A stretch of DNA of 64,000 nucleotides. Origin: Vicinamibacterales bacterium (GTDB lineage: Bacteria > Acidobacteriota > Vicinamibacteria > Vicinamibacterales > SCN-69-37). Shown piece by piece: positions 42,071 through 51,099 of this stretch. Location: NCBI GenBank assembly GCA_030827135.1, contig JAURFE010000001.1, positions 876,368 to 940,367 of the forward strand, given 5' to 3'. The notes beneath the pieces were generated by a model. That model was given only the letters and a program-made list of their open reading frames with translations. It did not search any database and was not told the DNA's origin. The position numbers and the translations under genes were made by a program. Position 1 is the stretch's first letter. Each line of letters opens with the position of its first letter.

Positions 42071-43478
42071 ACACCGACGCGGCCAACGCCAGAACGACCG
42101 TCAGCGACGCCCCGATGGCGGCATACCAGGGCCATGCCACGGTGGTGAACGCCCACACCGAGAACACGGTCACCCAGGACGCGAGCATCGCGCCGGCGAC
42201 GGACCAGGGGTCGACGCGCCGGCGCATCACGGCCACAAGAAACGCCCCAAGCACCGGCCCGGCTCCCAGACCGAGCACCGCCAAACCGGCGTCCAGCACC
42301 GACTGATTGAGCTGCGTCGCCAGCAACGCGATCCCGATCTGCACCACGCCCCATCCGATGGTCGCGCGATGGGCAACACGCAGCATCTGGCCATCCGTGG
42401 CATCAGGCTGCCAGTACTTGAGATAAAAGTCGTTGACGGTGGTCGCCGCCAGCGAGTTAATCGAGGGCGACAACGCCGCCGCCACGATGGCGGCGACAAC
42501 AAACCCGGCCAGTCCTGCCGGCACGTAGTCGCGCACAAACGTCGGAATCAACATGTCCCCGCGCGTCAGGGTGGGCGCACCGACGTGCTGATAAAACGCC
42601 GCGAGCGACACACCGATGAACAGAAACAGCGCGAACTGGAGGAACACCAGGATGCCGCTCAGCGACAGGCCGGCCTGCGCCTGTCGCTGTGACTTCGCCG
42701 TGAGCAGCCGCTGCACGAGGAACTGGTCCGTGCCGTGCGTCGCCAGCGTCAGCGCCACGCCGCCGACCATGCCCGCCCAGAACGTGTAGGCCTTGAAGAA
42801 GTCCAGCCGGAAATCAAAGACCTCAAACCGACCCGTAGCCGCGCCGAACTCCAGCACCTCGGTGACGCCGCCAGGCACACCGGCCAGCGCGAACCACAAC
42901 ACGATCAGCGCGCCCGCCAGATACACGAACATCTGCACCACGTCGGTCCAGATCACGGCGGAGGCGCCGCCATAAAACGTGTAGACGATCATCGCGATGC
43001 CCAGCACAAGAATGGCCGCCCAGACCGGCACACCAACAAGGGTCGCCACCACCGCGGAGGTCGCGAACAGGCGGATGCCGTCGGCCGAGCTGCGCGTCAC
43101 CAGAAACATCGCCGAGCCGAGGTTGCGCACCGGCGCGCCAAACCGCTCATGCAGCACCTCATACGAGGTGAGGAGTTCCCGCGCGAAGTACTTCGGAATA
43201 AACAGCGCGCTGATGATGAAGCGGCCGGCAATATACCCGATCGCCAGTTGCAGGAACGCGAAGTTCCCGTTGGCCGCATACGTCTGCGCGGGAATCCCGA
43301 TGAACGTCAGCGTACTCGTCTCGGTGGCGACCACGGTGAAACACACCGCCCACCACGGTACCGACCGGCTGATCAGAAAATATTCGGACGCCGTCGTCTG
43401 CCGCTTCGCAAAACTGGCGCCCAGCCAGATGATCAGCGCGATGTAGATCCCGATGATGAGGTAGTCAAGGCCAGCCAT
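42054..43478 (-). CDS. Sodium:solute symporter (SSS family)
   Basis: 474 residues, about 13 predicted TM helices. Family marks: SEYFLISRSVPWWAVCFTVVATETSTLTF (TM1-2 region, residues about 31-60), the Na+-site region ASAVIWTDVVQMFVYLAG near 185, and AALSPSINSLAATTVNDFY near 330. It imports an unknown solute with Na+. It is not close to the symporter at 8.5 kb. The C-terminus ends LRRAR*; the final codons and the TGA come from the palindromic repeat at 41968-42070, so the original end of the protein may have been replaced. ATG start at 43478. Single gene, with the RDD operon stop 37 bp upstream. Confidence 0.9.
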   Translation of the reverse strand: MAGLDYLIIGIYIALIIWLGASFAKRQTTASEYFLISRSVPWWAVCFTVVATETSTLTFIGIPAQTYAANGNFAFLQLAIGYIAGRFIISALFIPKYFARELLTSYEVLHERFGAPVRNLGSAMFLVTRSSADGIRLFATSAVVATLVGVPVWAAILVLGIAMIVYTFYGGASAVIWTDVVQMFVYLAGALIVLWFALAGVPGGVTEVLEFGAATGRFEVFDFRLDFFKAYTFWAGMVGGVALTLATHGTDQFLVQRLLTAKSQRQAQAGLSLSGILVFLQFALFLFIGVSLAAFYQHVGAPTLTRGDMLIPTFVRDYVPAGLAGFVVAAIVAAALSPSINSLAATTVNDFYLKYWQPDATDGQMLRVAHRATIGWGVVQIGIALLATQLNQSVLDAGLAVLGLGAGPVLGAFLVAVMRRRVDPWSVAGAMLASWVTVFSVWAFTTVAWPWYAAIGASLTVVLALAASVLRRAR

Positions 43479-43515
43479 TCGCTGGCCCTCACTATAGCCG
43501 CGCCGCCCGCTGTTG

Positions 43516-45165
43516 TCAGATGGTCGGTGTCAGCGGGGCCTGATCCTTGATGACCCAGGTGCCCACGGCCTTGTCGTGCCAGCCCTGACGGGCAGGCTGG
43601 CCGTCCGGTGCCAGATCGTCGCTGCGCAGGATCCACAGGACGCCGATGCCGAGTGCGACAAACGACAGCACGCCCGCCAACGCGCGCACGATGGCGTCGG
43701 CCGACTCAAACGGCGCGCCGTTCACCTTGACGATGCGGAGCTTCATGATGATGCCGCCAACCGTCGTGCCCTTCCACGTCCAGAACGCAATGAAGTAGAT
43801 CAGCAGCAGCGGAAAGAAAAACTCCGAGTAGCGCGGAAAGACCGTGCCGCGCAGTCCCTCGTGAGCAATCGCAACCAGCATCACATCCAGGCCCAACGCC
43901 GCCGCCCGCTCAAGAAACGTCGCGCGAAGCAGAGGGTACGAGGACGCAGGTGGTGGGGGTGGTGCCGGCGGTGCAGACGGTGCAGACGGTGTGGGGGGTG
44001 TGGGGGGTGTGGGTACGTAGGGCGCGCTGAACTGTAGCGCGCCGTGTTCGTCGGGGGAGGCCGGGTGAGGTTGGGCGGGTGGCGTGGGCCGCGGCGTCTC
44101 TTTCCGCCACGCCGACAGGAACGCGAGCACAGCGGCGCCGAGGCCGAAGACGCCAACCAGTCCCCAGGCCACAAACCCGAGCACGGGCACCATGTAGACG
44201 AGCGTGAGCAGCGCGAACCCCACGACGAACGACCGCAGGGCGATCAGGCGGTTCGACGAGTCGTGGGGCGCAATCAGGCTCTCGCCAATCCAGCGCATGA
44301 CTGCCACACGGCCCACCATGGCGGCGACAATCAGCGCACAGAGGAAAAACGGCACCACGACAAGTCCGACGAGGGTCACCGCGAGCAGGGCGGAAATCGG
44401 CGCCCACAGGAGCAACATCAACAGACCGGCCAGAAACGTCCCAAACGGCCGCCGCGACAACTCTGCGGTCGTCGCCCGCACCGGCTCATGCAGCAGCAGG
44501 TTCACGACCAGATACACGACAAAGAAGAAACCGACGATCGACCAGACCCACCCGAGGCTGGGCACGATCGGCCGTCCCCAGATCAGGCCGCCGGTGACCC
44601 ACGGCAGCACCGACCGCATCCAGTCGCCGAGGATGCCGGTGCCAATGACGATGTGTTCGCCGGCAAAGATGAAGTCATCCGGGAATCCGATATCAGCCCC
44701 GAAAGTGACCACGTCATTCCTCACAAGCGCGCCATTGTCGACGTCGGCCTCACCGCCGACGACGACAAACGCCCCCTCGATCACGGCAGTGCTCGCCAGG
44801 CGGGCGCTGCCCATGACCACCACAAGATCGCCCTCCACGCGACCTTCAATCCGCGCGTTGCCAAACACGACGGTGACATCGCGAACCGACTCCCCGGCGC
44901 GCAGCGTGTAGCCCTGTCCGACACGCAACACGTGGCGCCAGGACCGGCCGGACACGAACTCACGGTCAAACTGATCAATCACCTCGCGCACCAGGTCGTC
45001 AGACACCGGCGCCGGTGGGGGCGGATTGGTGCGGGTCGGTCTGGTGGGCTCAGGGGAGCTCGGGGGCGGCGGTGCCGTCTGAGGCGTCATCGCCGCGGAC
45101 ACACTGACGGAGGCAACGGCGAAGGCCGCAATGGCCGCGACTCGGAACAATCTGGATCGAATCAT
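43516..45165 (-). CDS. Membrane protein with bactofilin-like and RDD domains
   Basis: 549 residues from the ATG at 45165. In order: signal or anchor (VAAIAAFAVASVSVSA); Pro-rich linker; a right-handed repeat resembling bactofilin/polymer-forming domains (GRVEGDLVVVMGSARLAS and similar, about 95-150); four to six TM helices (about 185-370); a linker of Pro/Ala/Thr that includes a palindromic repeat insert (GALQFSAPYVP) and microsatellite-like codons; then an RDD domain with three TMs (about 420-545, TTVGGIIMKLRIVKV). Overlaps the preceding gene by 4 nt. It is the third gene of an ECF sigma operon and probably its target or regulator. The soluble part likely faces the periplasm. Confidence 0.75.
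   Translation of the reverse strand: MIRSRLFRVAAIAAFAVASVSVSAAMTPQTAPPPPSSPEPTRPTRTNPPPPAPVSDDLVREVIDQFDREFVSGRSWRHVLRVGQGYTLRAGESVRDVTVVFGNARIEGRVEGDLVVVMGSARLASTAVIEGAFVVVGGEADVDNGALVRNDVVTFGADIGFPDDFIFAGEHIVIGTGILGDWMRSVLPWVTGGLIWGRPIVPSLGWVWSIVGFFFVVYLVVNLLLHEPVRATTAELSRRPFGTFLAGLLMLLLWAPISALLAVTLVGLVVVPFFLCALIVAAMVGRVAVMRWIGESLIAPHDSSNRLIALRSFVVGFALLTLVYMVPVLGFVAWGLVGVFGLGAAVLAFLSAWRKETPRPTPPAQPHPASPDEHGALQFSAPYVPTPPTPPTPSAPSAPPAPPPPPASSYPLLRATFLERAAALGLDVMLVAIAHEGLRGTVFPRYSEFFFPLLLIYFIAFWTWKGTTVGGIIMKLRIVKVNGAPFESADAIVRALAGVLSFVALGIGVLWILRSDDLAPDGQPARQGWHDKAVGTWVIKDQAPLTPTI
44014..44043. repeat. TACGTAGGGC-family hairpin inside the RDD gene (in frame)
   Basis: TACGTAG followed by GGCGCGCT (44021-44028), loop GAACTGT, AGCGCGCC (44036-44043). 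It equals one hairpin of the complete element. It is in frame with the coding sequence and encodes GALQFSAPYVP on the minus strand. Confidence 0.8.
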
Positions 45166-45587
45166 CGGGACGCCCCTCCAAGGGCGACGCGGGTCAACAA
45201 CGCGCCAACGGTGGCGCACACCAACACAGTCGCCGTGACAGCGACCACCAACCACAAGACCAGCGGCTGCCACACCGACCGGAAGAACAGCGTCGTCACC
45301 CGCACTGCATCCGTGGACGTGACATTGCTGGTCACACGCTCCACCAACGGCGACACGAGCGCTGCGGACGCGACCAGCGCCACAAATCCCACGAATGACG
45401 CCAGTTGTGCCCAGACAGGCCAGTCAAACCATGTCGGCGCCACGCGGGCGGCCGCACGCGCCTGCACGAGGGCCATCACCCTGGGCGCGAGGGTGCGGGG
45501 GGCGCGCGGCGACGGCAACGCACGCAGCGCCTGCCCGAGTGCGTCCTCCCGATCTTGGCGTTCGCCTTCGAGGTCTGACCACGTCAT
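45162..45587 (-). CDS. Membrane protein, probable anti-sigma factor partner
   Basis: 141 residues. The first 50 residues are soluble and charged (DREDALGQALRALPSPRAPRTLAPRVMALV), then two TM helices (about 58-80, VWAQLASFVGFVALVASAAL, and about 107-130, WQPLVLWLVVAVTATVLVC). There is no HxxxCxxC zinc motif. Its position directly after an ECF sigma gene with a 4-nt overlap (ATGA) and the TM topology suggest a membrane anti-sigma factor, but the sequence itself does not prove this. It overlaps the next gene, for the bactofilin-like/RDD protein, by 4 nt, so all three are coupled. Confidence 0.6.
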   Translation of the reverse strand: MTWSDLEGERQDREDALGQALRALPSPRAPRTLAPRVMALVQARAAARVAPTWFDWPVWAQLASFVGFVALVASAALVSPLVERVTSNVTSTDAVRVTTLFFRSVWQPLVLWLVVAVTATVLVCATVGALLTRVALGGASR

Positions 45588-46111
45588 CGGAGGGACTCCT
45601 GACCGGCCGGACCAAGTGCAGCACGCAGTGCCTCACGGCCACGAAGAATGTCGGTCTTCACCTTGCTGAGGGAGACACCGAGTCGATCGGCAATCTGCTG
45701 GTAACTCAGCTCGTCAAAGTGGAACAACACAACAGGCACACGCTGCGCGGCCGGCAGGCGGCGCAAGGCGGCGTCCAGACGCATGTTGGGGTCCGGGGTC
45801 CAGGGTCCAGGGTTCAGAGTCCGGGGGTCCGGGGTTCCGGGGTCCGGTGGATGTTCCATCTCGCTGAAGAAGCGCCAGCGGTTGCGATACCGCGAGAGGT
45901 GATTGAGGCATTCGTTGGTGGCAACCGTCTTGAGCCAGCCCGGAGCGGACGGATTGCCGTCGAGTTGCGCGAACCGTTCGAACGCCTTGAGGAATACCGT
46001 CTGCGCCACGTCTTCAGCCTCCGCTGGGTTACCGAGCAGACGCATCGCCGTGGCATACACCATGTCCTGGAACTCAAGGAGGAACGCCTCGAACTGCTCG
46101 GCCACGGTCAC
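45584..46111 (-). CDS. ECF-type RNA polymerase sigma factor
   Basis: 175 residues from the GTG at 46111 (a second GTG at 46105 also fits). Region 2 is FEAFLLEFQDMVYATAMRLL, then GNPAEAEDVAQTVFLKAFERF (about 10-50) with the -10 recognition helix WLKTVATNECLNHLSRYRNR. Region 4 is LRRLPAAQRVPVVLFHFDEL, then SYQQIADRLGVSLSKVKTDI (about 110-165), the -35 HTH. Between them a run of Pro/Asp/Thr residues (about 88-107) is encoded by a GGACCC-type tandem repeat, longer than the usual linker. It is the first gene of a three-gene operon with overlapping stop/starts. Divergent from the DUF885 gene; the 122-bp spacer holds GTTGCAAC (46167-46174) and the inverted repeat GGTCG-GAATT-CGACC (46178-46192). Confidence 0.88.
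   Translation of the reverse strand: MTVAEQFEAFLLEFQDMVYATAMRLLGNPAEAEDVAQTVFLKAFERFAQLDGNPSAPGWLKTVATNECLNHLSRYRNRWRFFSEMEHPPDPGTPDPRTLNPGPWTPDPNMRLDAALRRLPAAQRVPVVLFHFDELSYQQIADRLGVSLSKVKTDILRGREALRAALGPAGQESLR
45788..45850. repeat. GGTCC(A/G)GGG tandem repeat inside the sigma factor gene
   Basis: About seven degenerate 8- to 9-bp units (GGGGTCCGGGGTCCAGGGTC and onward). On the minus strand they encode the Pro/Asp/Thr-rich linker between sigma regions 2 and 4. The reading frame continues through the repeat with no stop. Confidence 0.75.
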
Positions 46112-46233
46112 GGCTGACCTGCGTCGGCAACGGTCATTGCCTGACAAACACCGCAGGGGAAAAAAAGTTGCAACGCTGGTCGGAATTCGACCGCGGCGGT
46201 ACACTACCGGCCTTCGGACCCAGGGGAGCGACG

Positions 46234-48498
46234 ATGAGCATGACGTGCTGGCAGCGAGTGAGCGTGTGGGCAGTGGTGGTGACCGTGGGCACGGTGACAT
46301 GGACGGCAACACCCCGGGCGGCGTTCCAGGCGGCGCCTCAGGCCGCGGCCCAGCCCGCTGAAGAGGTCCCCACCGACCTTCGCCCCCTGCTCTCCCCTCC
46401 CTTGAGCGAGATGCGGCTCGTGGTCCAGCGGTACACACTTGACCGGAACACGCTGAATGGGAACTTTCTACCGGGATCGGGCCGTCAGGGCGGCGGCGGA
46501 CGCGGGGGCCGCGCCGGTGGTGCACCGCAGGCCGCACCCGCAGCGACGCAGGGATTCACGGTTTCGCTCTCCCCGAACCGGATCGCACGGCTGAAGCGGT
46601 TCGATCTCGATTGGCAGTCGGCGTTGGCAGGCGTCAGTGCCGCGTCGCTCAGCGCGTCGGCGCAGACCGATCTCGCCGGCCTCAAGACGACGATTGCCGC
46701 AAATCTCGCGCAGCTTGATGCGGACGCGGCGGCGATCGCCACCGTCATGCCCGTGGTGCCATTTGCGGCTGAGGTCATCGCCCTCGTCGAACACCGCATG
46801 CGCATGGGCGACATGGATGCGCAGGCGTCGGCGGGCGCGCTGGATCAGATGACGAAGTCGGTGGCCCGGGTGCGCGCGTCGCTCCAGGCCGGATTGCCGG
46901 CCGGTCCCATGGCGTCAGGAGCGCTGCGGGTGACGCCGGTGATGGCGCGCAGTGGCGCGGATGCCGTGGATGCCATGCGCGCGGGCCTGAGCGAGTGGTT
47001 GAACCACTACAACACGTTTGATCCGCTGTTCACGTGGTGGGTACCGATGCCGTGGACCCACCTGGAAAAGGCGCTGACCGAGTACGCCGCGTTCCTGCGC
47101 GAACCGGTTGTCGCCGCGAATCACGCCGCGGCCAGTGTCACGATCACAACGCCCGCCATCGGGCCGGCCGTCGCGCCTGCGATGTCAAGCGTGCCGAACC
47201 TCGCGGAGATCATCGCGTTGCCGTCGGACGAAATGGCGCCGGTGGTCCAACGGTTCCGCGGTGCGGCCGGCGGCCGAGGGGCGGCGCCCCAGGCGCGTCC
47301 CGTCAGCTACTACGAACGCTGGCTGGCGGCGCTCAAGACCCTGGACTTCGATCGGCTGACCCGCAACGCGCAGGTCTCCTATCTCTATGTAAAGAAGATG
47401 GCCGAGTTGGAGATCGCGCGGGCGGCGTTCCGCCCCGATCCGAACGCCCCGCGCAAGGCCGACACCAGCGGCATTGAAGGCGAGGCCAGAGGGCGCGCCG
47501 GCCTGATCTTCGACCTCGCCAACGAGATGATTCCCTACACACCGGAAGAACTGATCCGGCTCGGCGAACGCGAGTTTGCATGGACGGTCGCCGAAATGGA
47601 GAAGGCCGCGACAGAAATGGGCCTGGGCACCGACTGGAGCGCCGCGGTCGAACGTGTGAAGAACATGTACGTCGAACCTGGCCGCCAGCCGGAGTACGTG
47701 CGCGACCTGCTGTTTGAGGCCGTCACCTACCTTCGCAACAACGACCTGATCACCGTGCCGGCCGTCGCGAGTGAATCCTTCCGCATGGTGATGTTGTCGC
47801 CGGAACGCCAGCTGACGGCGCCGTTCTTTCTCGGCGGGTCGCAGATCCTCGTCGCGTTCCCGACCAACACGCAGGAGTACGACACGCGCATGCAGGTCCT
47901 GCGCGGCAACAACAAATTCTTCTCCAACGCCGTTGCGCACCACGAGATGATTCCCGGCCACAACCTGGTGGGCTTCATGGGCGCACGCTTCAACGGCTAT
48001 CGCGCCGGGCTGGGAGGCACGCCGTTCCTCGGGGAAGGCTGGCCGCTCTACTGGGAAACCATCCTCTATGACAAAGGCTTCCACGACTCCCCGGAGAAGA
48101 AGGTCGGCGCGTTGTTCTGGCGGATGCATCGCGCGGCGCGGATCATCTTCTCGCTGAAGTTCCACATGGGCCAGTGGTCGCCCCAGGAGGCCATCGACTT
48201 CCTCGTCAACGAGGTGGGCCACGAACGCGACAACGCGACGGCGGAAGTGCGCCGGTCATTTGGCGGCCAGTACGGCCCGCTGTACCAGATGGCGTACCTG
48301 GTGGGTGGCCTCCAGATTCGTGGCATGAAGCGGGAGATCGTCGACTCCGGCATGCGCACGGAAAAGGACTTCCACGACGAGATCATGCGGCAGGGATCGA
48401 TGCCGGTCGCCTTCCTCCGCCTCGCGGTGTCAAAGATGCCGCTGATGCGCGACATGGTCGTCGACTGGAAATTCTACGGAGACCTCAGCAGCCAGTAG
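46234..48498 (+). CDS. DUF885 family exported peptidase-like protein (copy C)
   Basis: 754 residues from the ATG at 46234, which has AGGGGAG upstream. A signal peptide (WAVVVTVGTVTWTATPRAA) is followed by a 70-residue Gly/Ala-rich linker with RQGGGGRGGRAGG near 90. The DUF885 body contains NEMIPYTPEELIRLGEREFA near 430, the zinc motif AHHEMIPGHNLVGFM near 568 (HE...GHN; the usual final His is Asn here), and GEGWPLYWETILYDKG near 600. It is longer than copies A and B. A remnant of a close relative lies 5 kb upstream at 41600-41962. Divergent from the ECF sigma factor operon; no other gene follows on the same strand for 127 bp. Confidence 0.85.
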   Translation: MSMTCWQRVSVWAVVVTVGTVTWTATPRAAFQAAPQAAAQPAEEVPTDLRPLLSPPLSEMRLVVQRYTLDRNTLNGNFLPGSGRQGGGGRGGRAGGAPQAAPAATQGFTVSLSPNRIARLKRFDLDWQSALAGVSAASLSASAQTDLAGLKTTIAANLAQLDADAAAIATVMPVVPFAAEVIALVEHRMRMGDMDAQASAGALDQMTKSVARVRASLQAGLPAGPMASGALRVTPVMARSGADAVDAMRAGLSEWLNHYNTFDPLFTWWVPMPWTHLEKALTEYAAFLREPVVAANHAAASVTITTPAIGPAVAPAMSSVPNLAEIIALPSDEMAPVVQRFRGAAGGRGAAPQARPVSYYERWLAALKTLDFDRLTRNAQVSYLYVKKMAELEIARAAFRPDPNAPRKADTSGIEGEARGRAGLIFDLANEMIPYTPEELIRLGEREFAWTVAEMEKAATEMGLGTDWSAAVERVKNMYVEPGRQPEYVRDLLFEAVTYLRNNDLITVPAVASESFRMVMLSPERQLTAPFFLGGSQILVAFPTNTQEYDTRMQVLRGNNKFFSNAVAHHEMIPGHNLVGFMGARFNGYRAGLGGTPFLGEGWPLYWETILYDKGFHDSPEKKVGALFWRMHRAARIIFSLKFHMGQWSPQEAIDFLVNEVGHERDNATAEVRRSFGGQYGPLYQMAYLVGGLQIRGMKREIVDSGMRTEKDFHDEIMRQGSMPVAFLRLAVSKMPLMRDMVVDWKFYGDLSSQ

Positions 48499-48625
48499 CG
48501 AGCTGGCCTCCCCGTCCAGGCGATCCCCCAGGCGACGGTCGTCCGGAGTCCAGCCGCGGCTGTGTGCGGCGACCGCCGCCCGCACCCTGCCGGCACAGAC
48601 AGGTCCTCGTCACCCACACGATATA

Positions 48626-49744
48626 GTGGTCGCCGTGACTCCCCGACCGATGCGCCGGCGCCTGGCCGGCCTCACGCTGCTGGCCGCAGTGGCGGCATGC
48701 GGCGACGCTCCGCCGCCCGCGCAGGAACTGAGTGGCGCGATCGAAGTGGCCGTGGTGCCGGCGCGCCTGAGTCTGCTGCGACACGTTGTGACGGCCAATG
48801 GCACCATCACACCACACCCCGACGCTGAGTGGACCATTCACGCCACCGACACGGCCATTGTCGCCGAGTTGCCCATTGCCGAAGGCGACCCGGTGGCCGT
48901 CGGCGACGTCGTCGTGCGATTCGAGGTCCCGAGCCGATCGGCGGCGATTCAGGCTGCGGAATTCGAGGTGTCCACGTGGATGCCACGGCTGGAGACGGCG
49001 CGCGCACAGGTGGCCGAACGAACGTCAATGCTGCAGCGAGGCCTGATCGCCCGCGTCGAACTCGACGCCGCCAAGGGCGACCTGGCCACCGCGGAGACGA
49101 CGATGGCAGCAGCTCAGGCGGCGTTGACGAGCCTGCGTGCTGCCGAGAGCCGCGACACCATCCGCGCCAGGTTCCCGGGCATCGTGCTGCGGCGGTTTCA
49201 CTATCAGGGGGATCTGGTCACCAACTCGGGTACCGACCCCGTCCTGCAGATTGTGGATCCGACGCGCATGCAGGTGACGCTCGACGTGCCGGTCGCCGAC
49301 GCCGGCAAGTTGATGCCGACACAGCGGGTGACGATCATCACGGCCGGGGCGGCCCCCATGGTGACGACGGTCTCCGCCGTGTTGCCCGTGGCCTCGCCGG
49401 ACGCAACCACAACGCGCGTGCTTGTGGCCCTTCCCACCACCCAACCCACCCAACCCACCCAACCTTCGTCAAAAATCGGCGAGGCGGTGCTTGGGGAGAT
49501 TCTGATCGCCGAGGTGCCGGAGGCGATGGTGGTGCCGACACGTGCCATTCTTCGGGTGGCGGGTACGTCCTATGTGCTTGTCGCCGGGTCAGACGGCCGC
49601 GTGGCACGGCGAGACCTGCGCCTCGGCGTGGCGACGCCGGATCTCACGCAGGTGCTGGACGGATTGCAGCTCGGCGAATTCGTGATCACCTCCGCCCTCA
49701 CTGAACTGAACGAAGGCGACATCGTTCGGCACAATCAGGGCTAG
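48626..49744 (+). CDS. Lipoprotein periplasmic adaptor of an efflux pump (HlyD/RND type)
   Basis: 372 residues. The signal ends in a lipobox (AAVAACGD, Cys at about 25). GTGs at 48626 and 48635 and an ATG at 48650 are possible starts; the ATG begins MRRRLAGLTLLAAV. Domains: barrel-sandwich hybrid (IVAELPIAEGDPVAVGDVVVRF, about 75-100), coiled-coil hairpin (ETARAQVAERTSMLQRGLIA, about 120-170), second half of the lipoyl fold (RARFPGIVLRRFHYQGDLV), beta-barrel, and membrane-proximal domain. A microsatellite encodes TTQPTQPTQP at about residue 270. No pump or outer-membrane partner is adjacent, so it is an orphan adaptor. The NtrY/NtrC-like regulators next door may control it. Confidence 0.85.
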   Translation: MVAVTPRPMRRRLAGLTLLAAVAACGDAPPPAQELSGAIEVAVVPARLSLLRHVVTANGTITPHPDAEWTIHATDTAIVAELPIAEGDPVAVGDVVVRFEVPSRSAAIQAAEFEVSTWMPRLETARAQVAERTSMLQRGLIARVELDAAKGDLATAETTMAAAQAALTSLRAAESRDTIRARFPGIVLRRFHYQGDLVTNSGTDPVLQIVDPTRMQVTLDVPVADAGKLMPTQRVTIITAGAAPMVTTVSAVLPVASPDATTTRVLVALPTTQPTQPTQPSSKIGEAVLGEILIAEVPEAMVVPTRAILRVAGTSYVLVAGSDGRVARRDLRLGVATPDLTQVLDGLQLGEFVITSALTELNEGDIVRHNQG

Positions 49745-49755
49745 TCCGCAGCGGC

Positions 49756-51099
49756 TCACCTTGGCGTCAGCGGCAGCCGGATCGCCGCGCGGCAGCCGGG
49801 CGCACCGACGCGGTTCGTCAGCGTGATCGTGCCCCCGTGCGCTTCGGCGATCTGCCGGCTCAGCGCAAGGCCGATGCCTGAGCCATTCGGCTTGGTGGTG
49901 AAAAACGGCACGAACAGATTCGAACTATCCGGCAGTCCCTTCCCCTCGTCATCCACCACAATCTCGACCCAGTCGCCATCCGCGCGCCACCCCACCGACA
50001 CCCCGCCATGGGTCTCCAGGGACGCGTCCACCGCGTTGCGCACGATGTTGATGAGCGCCTGCTCGAGTTGATCGGAGTCCGCCACGAGATCGATGTCCGC
50101 CGCACGTGCCACGCTGACTGGCAGGCGCTTCTCAAGCTCGACGATCCGGGTCATGAGCGGCGTCACCTTGAACGGCTTCGGTTGCGGTTTCGGCAACCGG
50201 GCCAGCTGCGCATACGAGCGGAGGAACCGGCCGAGGGCGCCTGATCGGTCTTCAATGAGCGACAGGCCCTGGGAGACCTCGTCCTGGCGCGGAAACACAT
50301 CCGCGCGGTCCACAATGCGCCGCAGGGAGTGGGCGATCGACTTGATCGGCGTCAGCGAGTTGTTGATCTCGTGCGACAACACGCGCACGATGCGTTGCCA
50401 GGCTGCCTGTTCTTCTTCACGCAGCGCCTGACTGAGGTCGGCGATCACGATGAGGTGGTGCGGACGACCGTCGCGGTAGAACATCGCACGCCGCACTTCA
50501 TACCGGCCCGGCCGGCCGTGAAACGATCGATCCACCAGGCGCCGGGAATCTCCCGAGAGATACTCGTCCACTGTCAATGCCGACGCGGCCGACCCGAGCA
50601 GCTCCGCCGACGACTTGCCGAACAGACGCTCGCCGGCCTTGTTCACCAGCAGCAGTTGATGCGTGGGATCAAACGCGAACACCGCGACGCCGATTTCCTC
50701 CATCACATGCGTCAGCAGCGCCGTGGACTCCACCGCCTCGGTGCGCTGACGCTGCAGCGTGGACCCGAGGTCGTTGACCTCGCGCATGACCATGGCCATG
50801 GAGCTGCCGCTGCGCGCGCTGAGACCACGGATCGAATAGTCCCCCTCGCGCAGGGCGCCGAGCAGGTTGGCGATCAGGTTGAGCGACCGCACCACCAGTT
50901 GGCGCGCGGCTGAGGCCGCCGCCAGCCACACGACCACCACGATGGCCGTGAGTGTCCAGCGTACTTCGGGTGGCAGATCCGTGCGCCACAGATAGAAGAG
51001 CGACACAGCCACCGCCGGGGCCGCGCCGCCCAGCACGAGCAATGTGAGTGCGAGTTCGAGATTGCGCGCCTGCGGGGCGCCCCGGCGGGAGTCCGTCAT
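49756..51099 (-). CDS. Membrane sensor histidine kinase (NtrY-like, PAS domain)
   Basis: 447 residues. Two TM helices (LTLLVLGGAAPAVAVSLFYL, about 18-37, and WTLTAIVVVVWLAAASAA, about 48-65) bracket a very short loop, so it probably senses within the membrane. Then a HAMP-like linker (about 70-120), a PAS domain (about 130-200, GVAVFAFDPTHQLLLVNKAG), the phospho-acceptor H-box VLSHEINNSLTPIKSIAHSL (His at about 241), and the ATPase domain with INIVRNAVDASLE (N box), VDDEGKGLPD (G1) and GSGIGLALSRQIAEAHGG (G2). It is translated from an ATG overlapping the stop of the NtrC-like regulator (ATGA), so the two are a cognate pair. Confidence 0.93.
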   Translation of the reverse strand: MTDSRRGAPQARNLELALTLLVLGGAAPAVAVSLFYLWRTDLPPEVRWTLTAIVVVVWLAAASAARQLVVRSLNLIANLLGALREGDYSIRGLSARSGSSMAMVMREVNDLGSTLQRQRTEAVESTALLTHVMEEIGVAVFAFDPTHQLLLVNKAGERLFGKSSAELLGSAASALTVDEYLSGDSRRLVDRSFHGRPGRYEVRRAMFYRDGRPHHLIVIADLSQALREEEQAAWQRIVRVLSHEINNSLTPIKSIAHSLRRIVDRADVFPRQDEVSQGLSLIEDRSGALGRFLRSYAQLARLPKPQPKPFKVTPLMTRIVELEKRLPVSVARAADIDLVADSDQLEQALINIVRNAVDASLETHGGVSVGWRADGDWVEIVVDDEGKGLPDSSNLFVPFFTTKPNGSGIGLALSRQIAEAHGGTITLTNRVGAPGCRAAIRLPLTPR

